A DNA stretch of 36,373 bases from Clostridia bacterium (GTDB lineage Bacteria > Bacillota > Clostridia > Oscillospirales > CAG-272): contig JAFUKI010000135.1 of NCBI GenBank assembly GCA_017467815.1, forward strand, positions 1 to 36,373. Direction: 5' to 3'. Positions 1 through 7,099 of this stretch are shown piece by piece. A program made the translations under genes and the position numbers. Within the stretch, counting starts at the first letter, position 1. Each line of letters starts with the position of its first letter. The notes beneath the pieces are model-generated. The model saw nothing but the letters and a program-made list of their open reading frames with translations. It was not told the origin of the DNA and made no database searches.

Positions 1-1
1 C

Positions 2-157
2 AAGGTTGTTCGCGAACTGACCGGTCTGGGTCTGAAGGAAGCAAAGGAACTGGTAGAAGGCGCTCCCAAGACTCTGAAGGAAGGCGCTTCCAAGGAAGAA
101 GCAGATTCCATCAAGGAAAAGCTGACTGTAGCTGGCGCAGAAGTAGAAATCAAGTAA
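2..157 (+). CDS. rplL: 50S ribosomal protein L7/L12, C-terminal fragment (5' end outside window)
   Basis: The window opens inside this gene, with 51 codons left before a TAA stop. The visible part is the conserved C-terminal domain of L7/L12: [20 protein letters not shown], then a stretch ending AGAEVEIK, which is the L12 C-terminus. The protein forms the flexible ribosomal stalk that recruits translation GTPases. Codon choice (GCT, CTG, AAG, GTT) is that of a highly expressed gene. A terminator follows at once, so rpoB, the usual downstream neighbour, is not directly linked here. The identification is secure; only the 5' end is missing. Confidence 0.95.
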   Translation, partial: KVVRELTGLGLKEAKELVEGAPKTLKEGASKEEADSIKEKLTVAGAEVEIK

Positions 158-199
158 TTTCTGCAAATATTTGCGATCCCTTGTGTTCAATAACCGGAA

Positions 200-230
200 A
201 CAGACATCGTTTATACGGTGTCTGTTTTTT
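200..230 (+). terminator. Rho-independent terminator after rplL
   Basis: The inverted repeat ACAGACATCG / CGGTGTCTGT (10 bp, one G-U pair) with a 5-6 nt loop is followed directly by a run of T. It lies 43 bases after the rplL stop and ends that operon. Confidence 0.85.
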
Positions 231-302
231 GTATGCAGATGGGGTATCAAGAATAGACAACTCGCATTATGCCAGAAAAGAAAAATACAGAGAACTTGGA
301 TA

Positions 303-331
303 TTGAAAAACACCGTGTTTCGATGTATAAT
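303..331 (+). promoter_or_regulatory. Housekeeping promoter of the pyridoxal kinase gene
   Basis: TTGAAA (303-308) and TATAAT (326-331) are separated by 17 bases, close to the sigma-A consensus. The start codon lies 40 bases downstream at 371, giving a short leader with AGAGG at about 358-362. Confidence 0.8.
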
Positions 332-370
332 TAGTATAGTAATCTATTTGTATCATACAGAGGTAATCAT

Positions 371-1216
371 ATGCAGAAGCAAAAACGTGTTGTAACCATT
401 CAGGATATTTCCTGCTTCGGAAAATGTTCACTGACCGTTGCACTGCCCCTTCTTTCCGCGATGGGTCTGGAATGTGCGATCATTCCCACAGCAGTGCTTT
501 CCACCCATACCGGTGGGTTCAAAGGCTGGACCTTCCGTGACCTGACCGAGGATATTCCGGAAGTATCCGCACACTGGCAGAAGGAAGGTCTGACCTTCGA
601 TGGTCTGTATACCGGATATCTCGGTTCTCCTCTGCAGGCTGCCATGATCTGTGACTTTGTGAGAGATTTCAAACCGGGACTTGTATTCGTAGATCCGGCG
701 ATGGCGGATAACGGAAAGCTGTATGCCGGTTTTAGCGACGAAATCGTACCGGCAATGGCAAATCTGTGCGCCATGGCGGATATGGTTGTCCCCAATATTA
801 CGGAAGCATCCCTGATCACCGGAATTCCTTACCGTGCGCCCGGTGAATACGATGAAGCATATATAAAATCCCAGCTGCAGGCACTTGTGGAAATGGGTGC
901 AAAGCAGGCTGCCATTACCGGTGTGCGTTATGCCGGCAGTGATCAGCAGGGTATTGTATCTTTGAACAGCGCCAACGGAGAATATGTGGAATATTATACG
1001 GAAAATCTGCCTGTATCCTGCCATGGAACGGGGGATGTGTACGCAAGCACAATGTTCGGTGCCATGATCCGTGGAAAAACCGTAGAAGAAGCCCTGAAGC
1101 TGGCTGCAGACAATACAGTTCGCTGCATCCGTGCAACCATGGGGGATGAAGGACACTGGTACGGTGTGCGTTTCGAAGACTGTATTCCTGCGCTGATCCG
1201 TGATCTGGGACTGTAA
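371..1216 (+). CDS. Pyridoxal/pyridoxamine kinase, PfkB (ribokinase) family
   Basis: This 281-residue protein has the usual length and signature of bacterial PdxY/pyridoxamine kinases, which phosphorylate the 5'-OH of B6 vitamers in the salvage route to pyridoxal 5'-phosphate. The N-terminus (QDISCFGKCSLTVALPLLSA) is typical of the group. TAVLSTHTGGF (about residues 40-50) matches the substrate-binding segment, DGLYTGYLGS follows near residue 75, and CHGTGDVYAS carries the anion hole with the predicted catalytic Asp222. It has its own promoter and AGAGG site and stands apart from rplL. The exact vitamer preference (PdxK versus PdxY type) cannot be read from sequence alone. Confidence 0.9.
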   Translation: MQKQKRVVTIQDISCFGKCSLTVALPLLSAMGLECAIIPTAVLSTHTGGFKGWTFRDLTEDIPEVSAHWQKEGLTFDGLYTGYLGSPLQAAMICDFVRDFKPGLVFVDPAMADNGKLYAGFSDEIVPAMANLCAMADMVVPNITEASLITGIPYRAPGEYDEAYIKSQLQALVEMGAKQAAITGVRYAGSDQQGIVSLNSANGEYVEYYTENLPVSCHGTGDVYASTMFGAMIRGKTVEEALKLAADNTVRCIRATMGDEGHWYGVRFEDCIPALIRDLGL

Positions 1217-1299
1217 AGCAGATTTTGCGTGATAGTATAGTTAAAATATTCATTTCGAAATATCCATTTTGTAAAAATCAAAAGAAACAGGAGAAAGCC

Positions 1300-1848
1300 A
1301 TGCTGCATCCTTTCCGTCATTTGAAAACTGTCACACGCCATAAATGGAAGGTGATGGTACATTGTTTCCGCTGCGGAATTCCATTGCGCGGTTTGCTGCA
1401 TGATATGAGCAAATTTTCGCCCGAGGAGTTTATTGCCGGAATGCGTTACTGGCAGGGAAGCCGCAGTCCCAACGAAAAGGAAAGGGAACTGTTCGGCTAT
1501 TCCCCGGCATGGATGCATCACAAGGGCAGAAACAAGCATCATTTTGAATACTGGACGGATGTCAGCATTGTAACAAACCAATACGAACCGGTGGAAATGC
1601 CCTTAGTGTATCTGAAGGAAATGTTCTGCGACAGAGTGGCGGCGAGTAAGATCTACAAGGGAAAGAATTACACGGACGATGCGGCTCTGGAATATTTTCT
1701 GCGTACCAAAGTAAGGGACAAGATGCATGAACGGACAGCCTATGTTCTGGAAAAATGGCTGCGGATGCTGGCGGAAGAAGGAGAAGCGAAAACCTTCGCC
1801 CATATCCGCGGGGTAAACGAAAAAACATGGGAAGCGGAAAAGAAATAA
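1300..1848 (+). CDS. DUF5662 family protein
   Basis: The product has 182 residues. The ATG at 1300 is preferred over upstream in-frame codons because AGGAG lies just before it (about 1289-1293). The sequence matches the DUF5662 family as I remember it: an N-terminal His/Lys-rich segment (HLKTVTRHKWKV), then LLHDMSKFSPEEF, then HHKGRNKHHFEYW. The spaced His and Asp residues (HD, HH, KHH) suggest a metal-binding helical bundle like HD-domain proteins, but no activity is established to my knowledge. It has no signal peptide or membrane segment. It lies 83 bases after the kinase gene with no terminator visible, so it may share that transcript. The function is unknown. Confidence 0.8.
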   Translation: MLHPFRHLKTVTRHKWKVMVHCFRCGIPLRGLLHDMSKFSPEEFIAGMRYWQGSRSPNEKERELFGYSPAWMHHKGRNKHHFEYWTDVSIVTNQYEPVEMPLVYLKEMFCDRVAASKIYKGKNYTDDAALEYFLRTKVRDKMHERTAYVLEKWLRMLAEEGEAKTFAHIRGVNEKTWEAEKK

Positions 1849-1886
1849 GCCTGTCCGGCAGAGAAACTTTTTATACAAGTTGTACC

Positions 1887-1915
1887 TTGCTATTGGATGG
1901 GAAATATGCTATAAT
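1887..1915 (+). promoter_or_regulatory. Promoter of the PurF-like gene
   Basis: TTGCTA (1887-1892) and TATAAT (1910-1915) have a 17-base spacer, with a TG dinucleotide one base before the -10 (extended -10). The gene starts 65 bases downstream. Confidence 0.75.
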
Positions 1916-1979
1916 ATTTATACATCCGTCGGACGGAAATGAGAATACAAACAACTTGAATGCGTTATGAGGTGAAAAT

Positions 1980-3401
1980 ATGGGTGGATTTTTCGGTGCA
2001 GCGTCCCGTGAGGACTGTGTATTTGATGTGTTTTACGGTACGGACTACCATTCCCATTTGGGAACAAGACGTGCGGGACTTGCCTTCTATCATCCGGAAG
2101 AAGGATTTGAAAAAGCCATTCACAGCATTGAAAGCACGCCCTTCCGAACAAAATTCACCTCTGAATTCAATTCCATGAAGGGTATCTACGGAATCGGATG
2201 CATCTCCGATTTTGAAGCCCAGCCGATTTTTGTGCGTTCCCACCACGGTTCCTTTGCGATCACCACGGTCGGCAAGATCACAAATTCGGATCAGATCGTA
2301 GAAGAGATTCTGAAGAACAAGACCCACTTTTTCGAAATGCAGAACGGCGAGATCAACCAGACGGAACTGGTAGCCGCTATCATTAACCAGAAGGACAATT
2401 TCATCGACGGTATCCGCTATGCCCAGGAGATCATTGAAGGTTCCATCAGTATGCTGATCCTGACGCCCCTTGGTATTTACGTTGCCCGTGACAAACTGGG
2501 CCGTACCCCCATTGCGGTAGGCAAGAAGGACGACGGCAGCTTCTGTGCGGCATTCGAGGATTTCTCTTACCTGAATTTGGGTTACAAACATTATAAAGAT
2601 ATGGGTCCCGGCGAAATTGCGGTCTTTACACTGGATTCTTTCACTACTCTGGTACAGCCGGGCACAAAACGAAAAATCTGCGCATTCCTTTGGGTATACT
2701 ACGGCTATCCTACTTCTTCCTACGAAGGTATCTCCGTGGAAAAAATGCGTTACAAATGCGGCGCATTGCTGGCGAAGCGGGATAAAGAACAAGGGGATGT
2801 CCACCCGGATATCGTAGCCGGTGTGCCGGATTCCGGTATTGCCCACGCGATCGGTTATGCAAATGCATCCGGTATTCCGTATGTCCGTCCGTTTATCAAG
2901 TATACCCCTACATGGCCCCGTTCTTTCATGCCCCCGTCCCAGGCAAAGCGTGATCTGATCGCCAAGATGAAGCTGATTCCCATTACCGAGCTGATCAAGG
3001 ATCAGAGCCTGCTGCTGATTGACGACTCCATCGTAAGAGGTACACAGCTGCGGGAAACCGCGGACTTCCTGTACGAAAGCGGTGCCAAGGAAGTACATAT
3101 CCGTCTGGGCTGCCCGGCGATCATGTACAGATGCCGGTATCTGAACTTCTCCCGATCCGGTTCCGACCTGGATCTGATCACACGCCGTATCATCGTGGAA
3201 CTGGAAGGCTGTGATCCTGAACCGGAGATTATTGCGGAATATGCGGATCCGGATTCCGAAAGACACGCACGCATGGTGGAAAGAATCCGTGATGAGATGC
3301 ATTTCACCTCTCTCCGCTACCCCAGACCGGACGATATGCTGGAAGCCATCGGCTTACCCGATGATGAAGTCTGCACGTACTGCTGGAACGGCAGAGGCTG
3401 A
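1980..3401 (+). CDS. PurF-like (amidophosphoribosyltransferase family) protein without the glutaminase nucleophile
   Basis: The 473-residue protein has the PurF layout: an N-terminal Ntn-hydrolase-like half, then a type I phosphoribosyltransferase half with the PRPP-binding loop LLIDDSIVRGTQ (Asp348-Asp349) near residues 345-356. GVPDSGIAHAIGYA and the YxxPTWPRSFMPPSQ segment also fit PurF. True PurF starts Met-Cys-Gly, and that Cys releases ammonia from glutamine. Here the start is MGGFFG, and the usual glutamine-site Asn-Gly is read as TTVGKITN. The PRPP half looks intact, so an ammonia-dependent or regulatory role is possible. The C-terminus carries CTYCW (Cys465, Cys468), a possible metal or redox pair. 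GAGGTG precedes the ATG. Related Cys-less paralogs occur in Clostridia and are usually annotated purF. A canonical purF is expected elsewhere in the genome. Confidence 0.8.
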   Translation: MGGFFGAASREDCVFDVFYGTDYHSHLGTRRAGLAFYHPEEGFEKAIHSIESTPFRTKFTSEFNSMKGIYGIGCISDFEAQPIFVRSHHGSFAITTVGKITNSDQIVEEILKNKTHFFEMQNGEINQTELVAAIINQKDNFIDGIRYAQEIIEGSISMLILTPLGIYVARDKLGRTPIAVGKKDDGSFCAAFEDFSYLNLGYKHYKDMGPGEIAVFTLDSFTTLVQPGTKRKICAFLWVYYGYPTSSYEGISVEKMRYKCGALLAKRDKEQGDVHPDIVAGVPDSGIAHAIGYANASGIPYVRPFIKYTPTWPRSFMPPSQAKRDLIAKMKLIPITELIKDQSLLLIDDSIVRGTQLRETADFLYESGAKEVHIRLGCPAIMYRCRYLNFSRSGSDLDLITRRIIVELEGCDPEPEIIAEYADPDSERHARMVERIRDEMHFTSLRYPRPDDMLEAIGLPDDEVCTYCWNGRG

Positions 3402-3423
3402 TATAATATTGAATCATTTAGCA

Positions 3424-3462
3424 GGGGAGGAAAGACTTTTCACGAAAAAGTTTTTCCTCCCC
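3424..3462 (+). repeat. Long hairpin after the PurF-like gene (dispersed palindrome, copy 1)
   Basis: A 17-bp stem runs from GGGGAGGAAAGACTTTT (3424-3440) to its complement (3446-3462) with one G-U pair and a 5-base loop, CACGA. It may end transcription of the gene before it, but no T run follows, which is unlike a normal terminator. A close relative lies at 24651-24694. Confidence 0.7.
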
Positions 3463-3489
3463 CTCAGTTTCTGCGAGTAAAGATGAAAC

Positions 3490-3527
3490 AAAAAATAAAA
3501 ATCCCCAAGGCGTTTACCTTGAGGATT
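3490..3527 (-). terminator. Terminator of tRNA-Gln
   Basis: On the minus strand ATCCTCAAGG and CCTTGGGGAT form a 10-bp stem (one G-U pair) around TAAACG, followed by TTTTTATTTTTT. It starts five bases past the mature tRNA 3' end. Confidence 0.85.
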
Positions 3528-3531
3528 CAAC

Positions 3532-3601
3532 AGCGGTACAGGGATTCGAACCCCGACATACAGAGTCAGAGTCTGCTGTGCTACCGTTACACAATACCGC
3601 T
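3532..3601 (-). tRNA. tRNA-Gln (anticodon CTG)
   Basis: This 70-nt cloverleaf reads on the minus strand. The acceptor stem is AGCGGTA/TACCGCT, the D arm GTGT-AACGGTA-GCAC, and the anticodon arm GCAGA-CTCTGAC-TCTGT with CTG at positions 34-36. The T arm is CGGGG-TTCGAAT-CCCTG. CCA is not encoded, so it is added after transcription. It is a single-gene unit with its own promoter and terminator and reads the codon CAG. Confidence 0.95.
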
Positions 3602-3640
3602 ATTTGTTTGTTTTGAGATGTTTTACTCTCAACGGGTTAT

Positions 3641-3669
3641 ATTATACCAGATTGTTCCTTGATTGTCAA
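3641..3669 (-). promoter_or_regulatory. Promoter of tRNA-Gln
   Basis: On the minus strand, a perfect TTGACA (3669-3664) and TATAAT (3646-3641) are 17 bases apart, with TGG before the -10. The tRNA begins 39 bases downstream. Confidence 0.85.
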
Positions 3670-3775
3670 TACCTTTTTTGAAAAAAGAAAATATATTTCT
3701 GCAATTTTTTTGAGTCGATTCTGCCTGTCCGGGAAGATAAAGTGCAGGAAATTACGGGAAACAAAAATCCCTCCC

Positions 3776-3804
3776 TTGCAATTTGTGTATAATTATGGTA
3801 TGAT
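3776..3804 (+). promoter_or_regulatory. Promoter of the small membrane peptide-rsuA-tex unit
   Basis: TTGCAA (3776-3781) and TATGAT (3799-3804) have a 17-base spacer, with TGG as an extended -10. It sits 38 bases before the small ORF at 3843. Confidence 0.7.
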
Positions 3805-3842
3805 ATTCTCATACTTATAGTATCTCAAATCGGAGGTACTTT

Positions 3843-3971
3843 ATGCGTGCATATCACTTTTTTATGAAATTCTGGCGTTCCTTTGTCATCGGCTTCCGCT
3901 GCGGTATGGTTACCCTGTTCTGCATCGGCGCTGTGCTGGGTGCGTTATACCTGCTGGCGTTCAGCGGGTGA
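3843..3971 (+). CDS. Small single-pass membrane protein (42 residues), unknown function
   Basis: An ATG at 3843 follows a near-perfect ribosome site (GGAGGT, about 3832-3837) and a good promoter. It opens 42 codons ending in TGA at 3969-3971. The peptide has a basic, aromatic N-terminus (MRAYHFFMKFWR), a second Arg at residue 19, and one hydrophobic stretch, about residues 21-40 (MVTLFCIGAVLGALYLLAF). This predicts a single transmembrane helix. The next gene starts 11 bases later with its own AAGGAG, so the two are probably co-transcribed. I recognise no family. The promoter, ribosome site and clean hydropathy argue that it is real. Confidence 0.7.
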   Translation: MRAYHFFMKFWRSFVIGFRCGMVTLFCIGAVLGALYLLAFSG

Positions 3972-3982
3972 AAGGAGAATGT

Positions 3983-4684
3983 ATGAGGCTGGATAAATTT
4001 CTGGCGGAATCCGGACTGTTTTCCCGGAGTGAAGCCGGACGGGCAGTACGTGCCGGCAGAGTGGCGGTTGGTGGGGAGGTTGTGAAAAATCCTTCCGTCC
4101 ACATCCCGGAAGATGCGGAAGTATTCTGCGACGGTCAGCGTGTGTACTGGACGAAGTATCAATATATTATGCTCAATAAACCTGTCGGGGTGGTCAGCGC
4201 AACGGAAGACGGCGGCAGAACCGTAATGGATCTGCTTCCCCCGTCATGTAAGCGGCTGGATATGTTCCCCTGCGGAAGACTGGATATTGATACCACCGGA
4301 CTTTTGCTGATCACCAATGACGGTCCCGGCGCCCATATGTGGCTCTCTCCCAAACGTCATGTCACCAAAACCTACCGTTTTACCTGTGTGCCTGCACTGT
4401 CGGAACAGGGAATCGCACAGCTGGAAACGGGTGTGGACTTAGGGGAATTTATCAGCGCACCGGCGAAACTCCAGATGGATGCCGGCAATCTTTCCGGAAC
4501 GATCAGTATCACGGAAGGGAAGTTCCACCAGATCAAGCGGATGTTCCATGGCGTAGGCAGTGAGATCACTTCACTGGAACGGATCGCCTTCGGACCTTTG
4601 ACACTGGATCCTGCCCTGGAACGGGGAGAATGGCGGTATCTGACAGAAGCGGAAATTACGGCACTGCAGGCACTGCTGAAATAA
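3983..4684 (+). CDS. RsuA/RluB-family rRNA pseudouridine synthase
   Basis: The 233-residue protein has an N-terminal S4 RNA-binding domain (RLDKFLAESGLFSRSEAGRA through about residue 55) and a pseudouridine synthase domain. NKPVGVVSA is near residue 65. The catalytic motif is CGRLDIDTTGLLL with Asp101 as predicted nucleophile, and KFHQIKRMF is the conserved C-terminal segment. It isomerises a uridine in ribosomal RNA to pseudouridine. The length suits the RsuA type (16S rRNA), but RluB/E/F-type 23S specificity cannot be excluded. The ATG at 3983 is chosen over the GTG at 3968 because AAGGAG (3972-3977) sits correctly before it. tex follows 30 bases later, so the genes are likely co-transcribed. 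Confidence 0.9.
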   Translation: MRLDKFLAESGLFSRSEAGRAVRAGRVAVGGEVVKNPSVHIPEDAEVFCDGQRVYWTKYQYIMLNKPVGVVSATEDGGRTVMDLLPPSCKRLDMFPCGRLDIDTTGLLLITNDGPGAHMWLSPKRHVTKTYRFTCVPALSEQGIAQLETGVDLGEFISAPAKLQMDAGNLSGTISITEGKFHQIKRMFHGVGSEITSLERIAFGPLTLDPALERGEWRYLTEAEITALQALLK

Positions 4685-4714
4685 ATATATATTAATATTG
4701 AAGGGAATGTATTT

Positions 4715-6883
4715 ATGGATATAATCAAAATATTAAAAGACGAGCTGCAGATCACGGAAAAACAGATCACAGCATCCATTGCTCTGCTGGACGAAGGAAA
4801 CACGGTGCCGTTTATTGCCCGTTACCGCAAGGAAGTAACAGGGGGACTGAACGACGAACAGCTACGTAAACTGACCGAGCGCCTGACCTATCTCAGAGGA
4901 CTGGAAAAGCGGAAGGAAGAAGTGCGCGGACTGATTACCGGCTTGGAAAAGATGACGGACGAAATTGATGCAGCCATTGATGCGGCACTAACCATGACGG
5001 AAGTGGAGGATATCTACCGCCCCTTCCGTCCCAAACGCCGTACCCGTGCATCCGTTGCCCGTGAAAAAGGTCTGGAACCACTTGCGGCTCTGCTGATGGC
5101 ACAGAAGAATACATACGATCCGCCCATTCTTACAGCCGCCGAAGGTTTTGTGGATGGGGAAAAAGGCGTGGAAGATGCGGCAGGCGCATTACAGGGCGCA
5201 CAGGACATTATTGCAGAAGACGTATCCGACAACGCCGAATACCGTAAGCTGCTGCGTACCCTGACTTGGAAAAACGGACACATCTGTACGAAAAAACTGG
5301 CAGATATGCCGGTATATGAACAGTATTACGAAGTGAAAGAACGCATTTCCGCCATTCCGTCCCACCGTGTTCTGGCGATCAACCGTGGGGAAGCGGAAGG
5401 CGCGATCCGTGTATCCATTGATATGGAACAGGATATCGTGAAAAACGCCCTGTTCGCCGAAGTGATCACCAACCCGAAAAGCCCGGCATTCACATATGTG
5501 GCTGCAGCGGTGGTGGACAGCTATGACCGTCTGATCGCACCTGCCATTGAACGGGAAATCCGGAACGAACTGACGGACATTGCCGGCGAGGGTGCGATTC
5601 ATCTGTTTTCTCTGAACCTGCGGAATCTGCTGCTGCAGCCGCCGCTGAAGGGAAAAACAGTCCTGGGATTCGACCCCGGCTACCGTACCGGCTGTAAGCT
5701 GGCTGTAGTAACCAAAACCGGCAGCGTGGCGGAAACCGCGGTGATCTATCCCACCAAGCCTCACGAAAGAATCGAAGAAGCCCGCAAAAAGGTGACCGAT
5801 CTGATCCGCAGATACAAGGTAGACGTGGTTGCCATCGGAAACGGAACGGCGTCCGGAGAAAGCGAAATGTTCATCGCGGATACTCTGGCATCCCTCGGTT
5901 GTGATACAAAGTACAGCATCGTCTCCGAAGCAGGGGCGTCCGTGTATTCGGCATCCAAGCTGGGCGCGGAAGAATTCCCGGATTTTGATGTTACCGAAAG
6001 AAGCGCCGTGTCCATTGCCAGACGGCTGCAGGATCCTTTGGCGGAACTGGTGAAAATCGATCCGAAATCCATCGGTGTGGGGCAATACCAGCACGATATG
6101 AAGGAATCCCGGCTGGATGAAGCACTGTCCGGCGTAGTGGAAGATTGCGTAAACGCAGTCGGCGTGGATCTGAACACCGCATCCTGGTCCCTGCTTTCCT
6201 ACATCGCAGGAATCAACGGTACAACGGCAAAGAATATCGTAAAATACAGAGAAGAAAACGGAGAATTTCCGGACAGAGCATCGGTGAAGAAAGTACCCCG
6301 TTTCGGTGCGAAGGCGTATGAACAGGCGGCAGGCTTCCTTCGAGTACCGGGCTCGGATGAAATTCTGGACAATACCGGCGTACATCCGGAATCCTACCAC
6401 GCTGCAAAAAAACTGTGCAGTCTCCTGGACTATCCGGCGTCCGCACTGGAAAACGGCAAGGGGCTGTCGGATCTGGGTGCAAAAGTCAAGGCTTACGGCA
6501 TAAAGAAGCTGGCGGAAGAAATCGGTTGTGGGGAAATGACTCTGGCGGATATCGTAAAAGAACTGGAAAAACCGGGCAGAGACATCCGTGACAATCTGCC
6601 TGCCCCGATTCTCAGAGAAAAGGTACTGACACTGGAAGAACTGACCGTGGGACAGCAGCTGACCGGCACGGTGCGGAATGTGGTGGACTTCGGCGCATTT
6701 GTGGATATCGGCGTACATCAGGACGGACTGGTGCATATCTCCGAGATCACGGAAAAGTACATCAAACATCCCTCCCAGGTGCTTGCCGTGGGCGATATTG
6801 TACAGGTTGCCGTAAAATCTGTGGACACAGCACGGAAACGGATCGGTCTTACCATGAAAGGTGTTCCCGGAAATAAAGTTTAA
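4715..6883 (+). CDS. tex: Tex family RNA-binding protein (S1 domain)
   Basis: This 722-residue protein matches full-length Tex. In order, it has an N-terminal helical region with FIARYRKEVTGGLNDEQLR (about residues 32-52); YRPFRPKRRTRA near 100; a YqgF/RNase H-like domain starting VLGFDPGYRTG near 320; helix-hairpin-helix repeats (INGTTAKNIVKYREENGEF, about 495-515); and a C-terminal S1 domain (VRNVVDFGAFVDIGVHQDGLVHISEI, about 650-680). Tex binds RNA and is linked to transcription and translation processes in several bacteria; its exact role is unsettled. The S1 domain runs nearly to the stop, so the protein is complete. An AAGGGA-type site precedes the ATG. AT-rich DNA with a weak hairpin (ATCTTAAT/ATTAAGAT) follows the stop. 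Confidence 0.95.
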   Translation: MDIIKILKDELQITEKQITASIALLDEGNTVPFIARYRKEVTGGLNDEQLRKLTERLTYLRGLEKRKEEVRGLITGLEKMTDEIDAAIDAALTMTEVEDIYRPFRPKRRTRASVAREKGLEPLAALLMAQKNTYDPPILTAAEGFVDGEKGVEDAAGALQGAQDIIAEDVSDNAEYRKLLRTLTWKNGHICTKKLADMPVYEQYYEVKERISAIPSHRVLAINRGEAEGAIRVSIDMEQDIVKNALFAEVITNPKSPAFTYVAAAVVDSYDRLIAPAIEREIRNELTDIAGEGAIHLFSLNLRNLLLQPPLKGKTVLGFDPGYRTGCKLAVVTKTGSVAETAVIYPTKPHERIEEARKKVTDLIRRYKVDVVAIGNGTASGESEMFIADTLASLGCDTKYSIVSEAGASVYSASKLGAEEFPDFDVTERSAVSIARRLQDPLAELVKIDPKSIGVGQYQHDMKESRLDEALSGVVEDCVNAVGVDLNTASWSLLSYIAGINGTTAKNIVKYREENGEFPDRASVKKVPRFGAKAYEQAAGFLRVPGSDEILDNTGVHPESYHAAKKLCSLLDYPASALENGKGLSDLGAKVKAYGIKKLAEEIGCGEMTLADIVKELEKPGRDIRDNLPAPILREKVLTLEELTVGQQLTGTVRNVVDFGAFVDIGVHQDGLVHISEITEKYIKHPSQVLAVGDIVQVAVKSVDTARKRIGLTMKGVPGNKV

Positions 6884-6997
6884 TCTTAATTAAATTAAGA
6901 TGTTTTCTGCATGAAGCAGTGCCCTGAAAAAGGAAAACGGCATTTGTCATGTACAAAATGCACAAATAAATAAAATGATTTTCGGTAAAAAAAACGC

Positions 6998-7026
6998 TTC
7001 CCAAATGACGATTTTTTTGGTACAAT
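6998..7026 (+). promoter_or_regulatory. Probable promoter and leader of the sugar ABC ATPase
   Basis: TTCCCA (6998-7003) and TACAAT (7021-7026) are 17 bases apart with TGG as an extended -10; the -35 match is weak. The leader of about 65 bases contains a small stem-loop, GACAG/CTGTC (7031-7046), followed by TTTT, which might attenuate or simply shape the mRNA. Nothing else was recognised in the 216-base gap 6884-7099. Confidence 0.5.
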
Positions 7027-7099
7027 ATAGGACAGTAAAACCTGTCTTTTGGGTTGAATTATAATTTTATCAGAATATAAATCCAAGGAGGATTATTCG

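Noticed and set aside
171..395. Plus-strand 74-codon frame between rplL and the kinase gene
   Set aside because: It runs through a terminator and a promoter, lacks a ribosome site and overlaps the kinase start.
1965..3302. Minus-strand frame of 445 codons opposite the PurF-like gene
   Set aside because: The plus-strand gene has full family motifs, promoter and ribosome site. The reverse frame has none of these and a non-protein-like composition.
5189..6769. Long open frame (526 codons) on the minus strand opposite tex
   Set aside because: It is a codon-bias shadow of tex: no ribosome site, no promoter, odd Cys/His/Phe-rich composition and no recognisable domain, while the plus strand encodes an intact Tex.
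7031..7050. GACAG-TAAAAC-CTGTC-TTTT as a terminator before the sugar ATPase
   Set aside because: A 5-bp stem with four T is too weak to call a terminator. It was noted only as a leader stem-loop.
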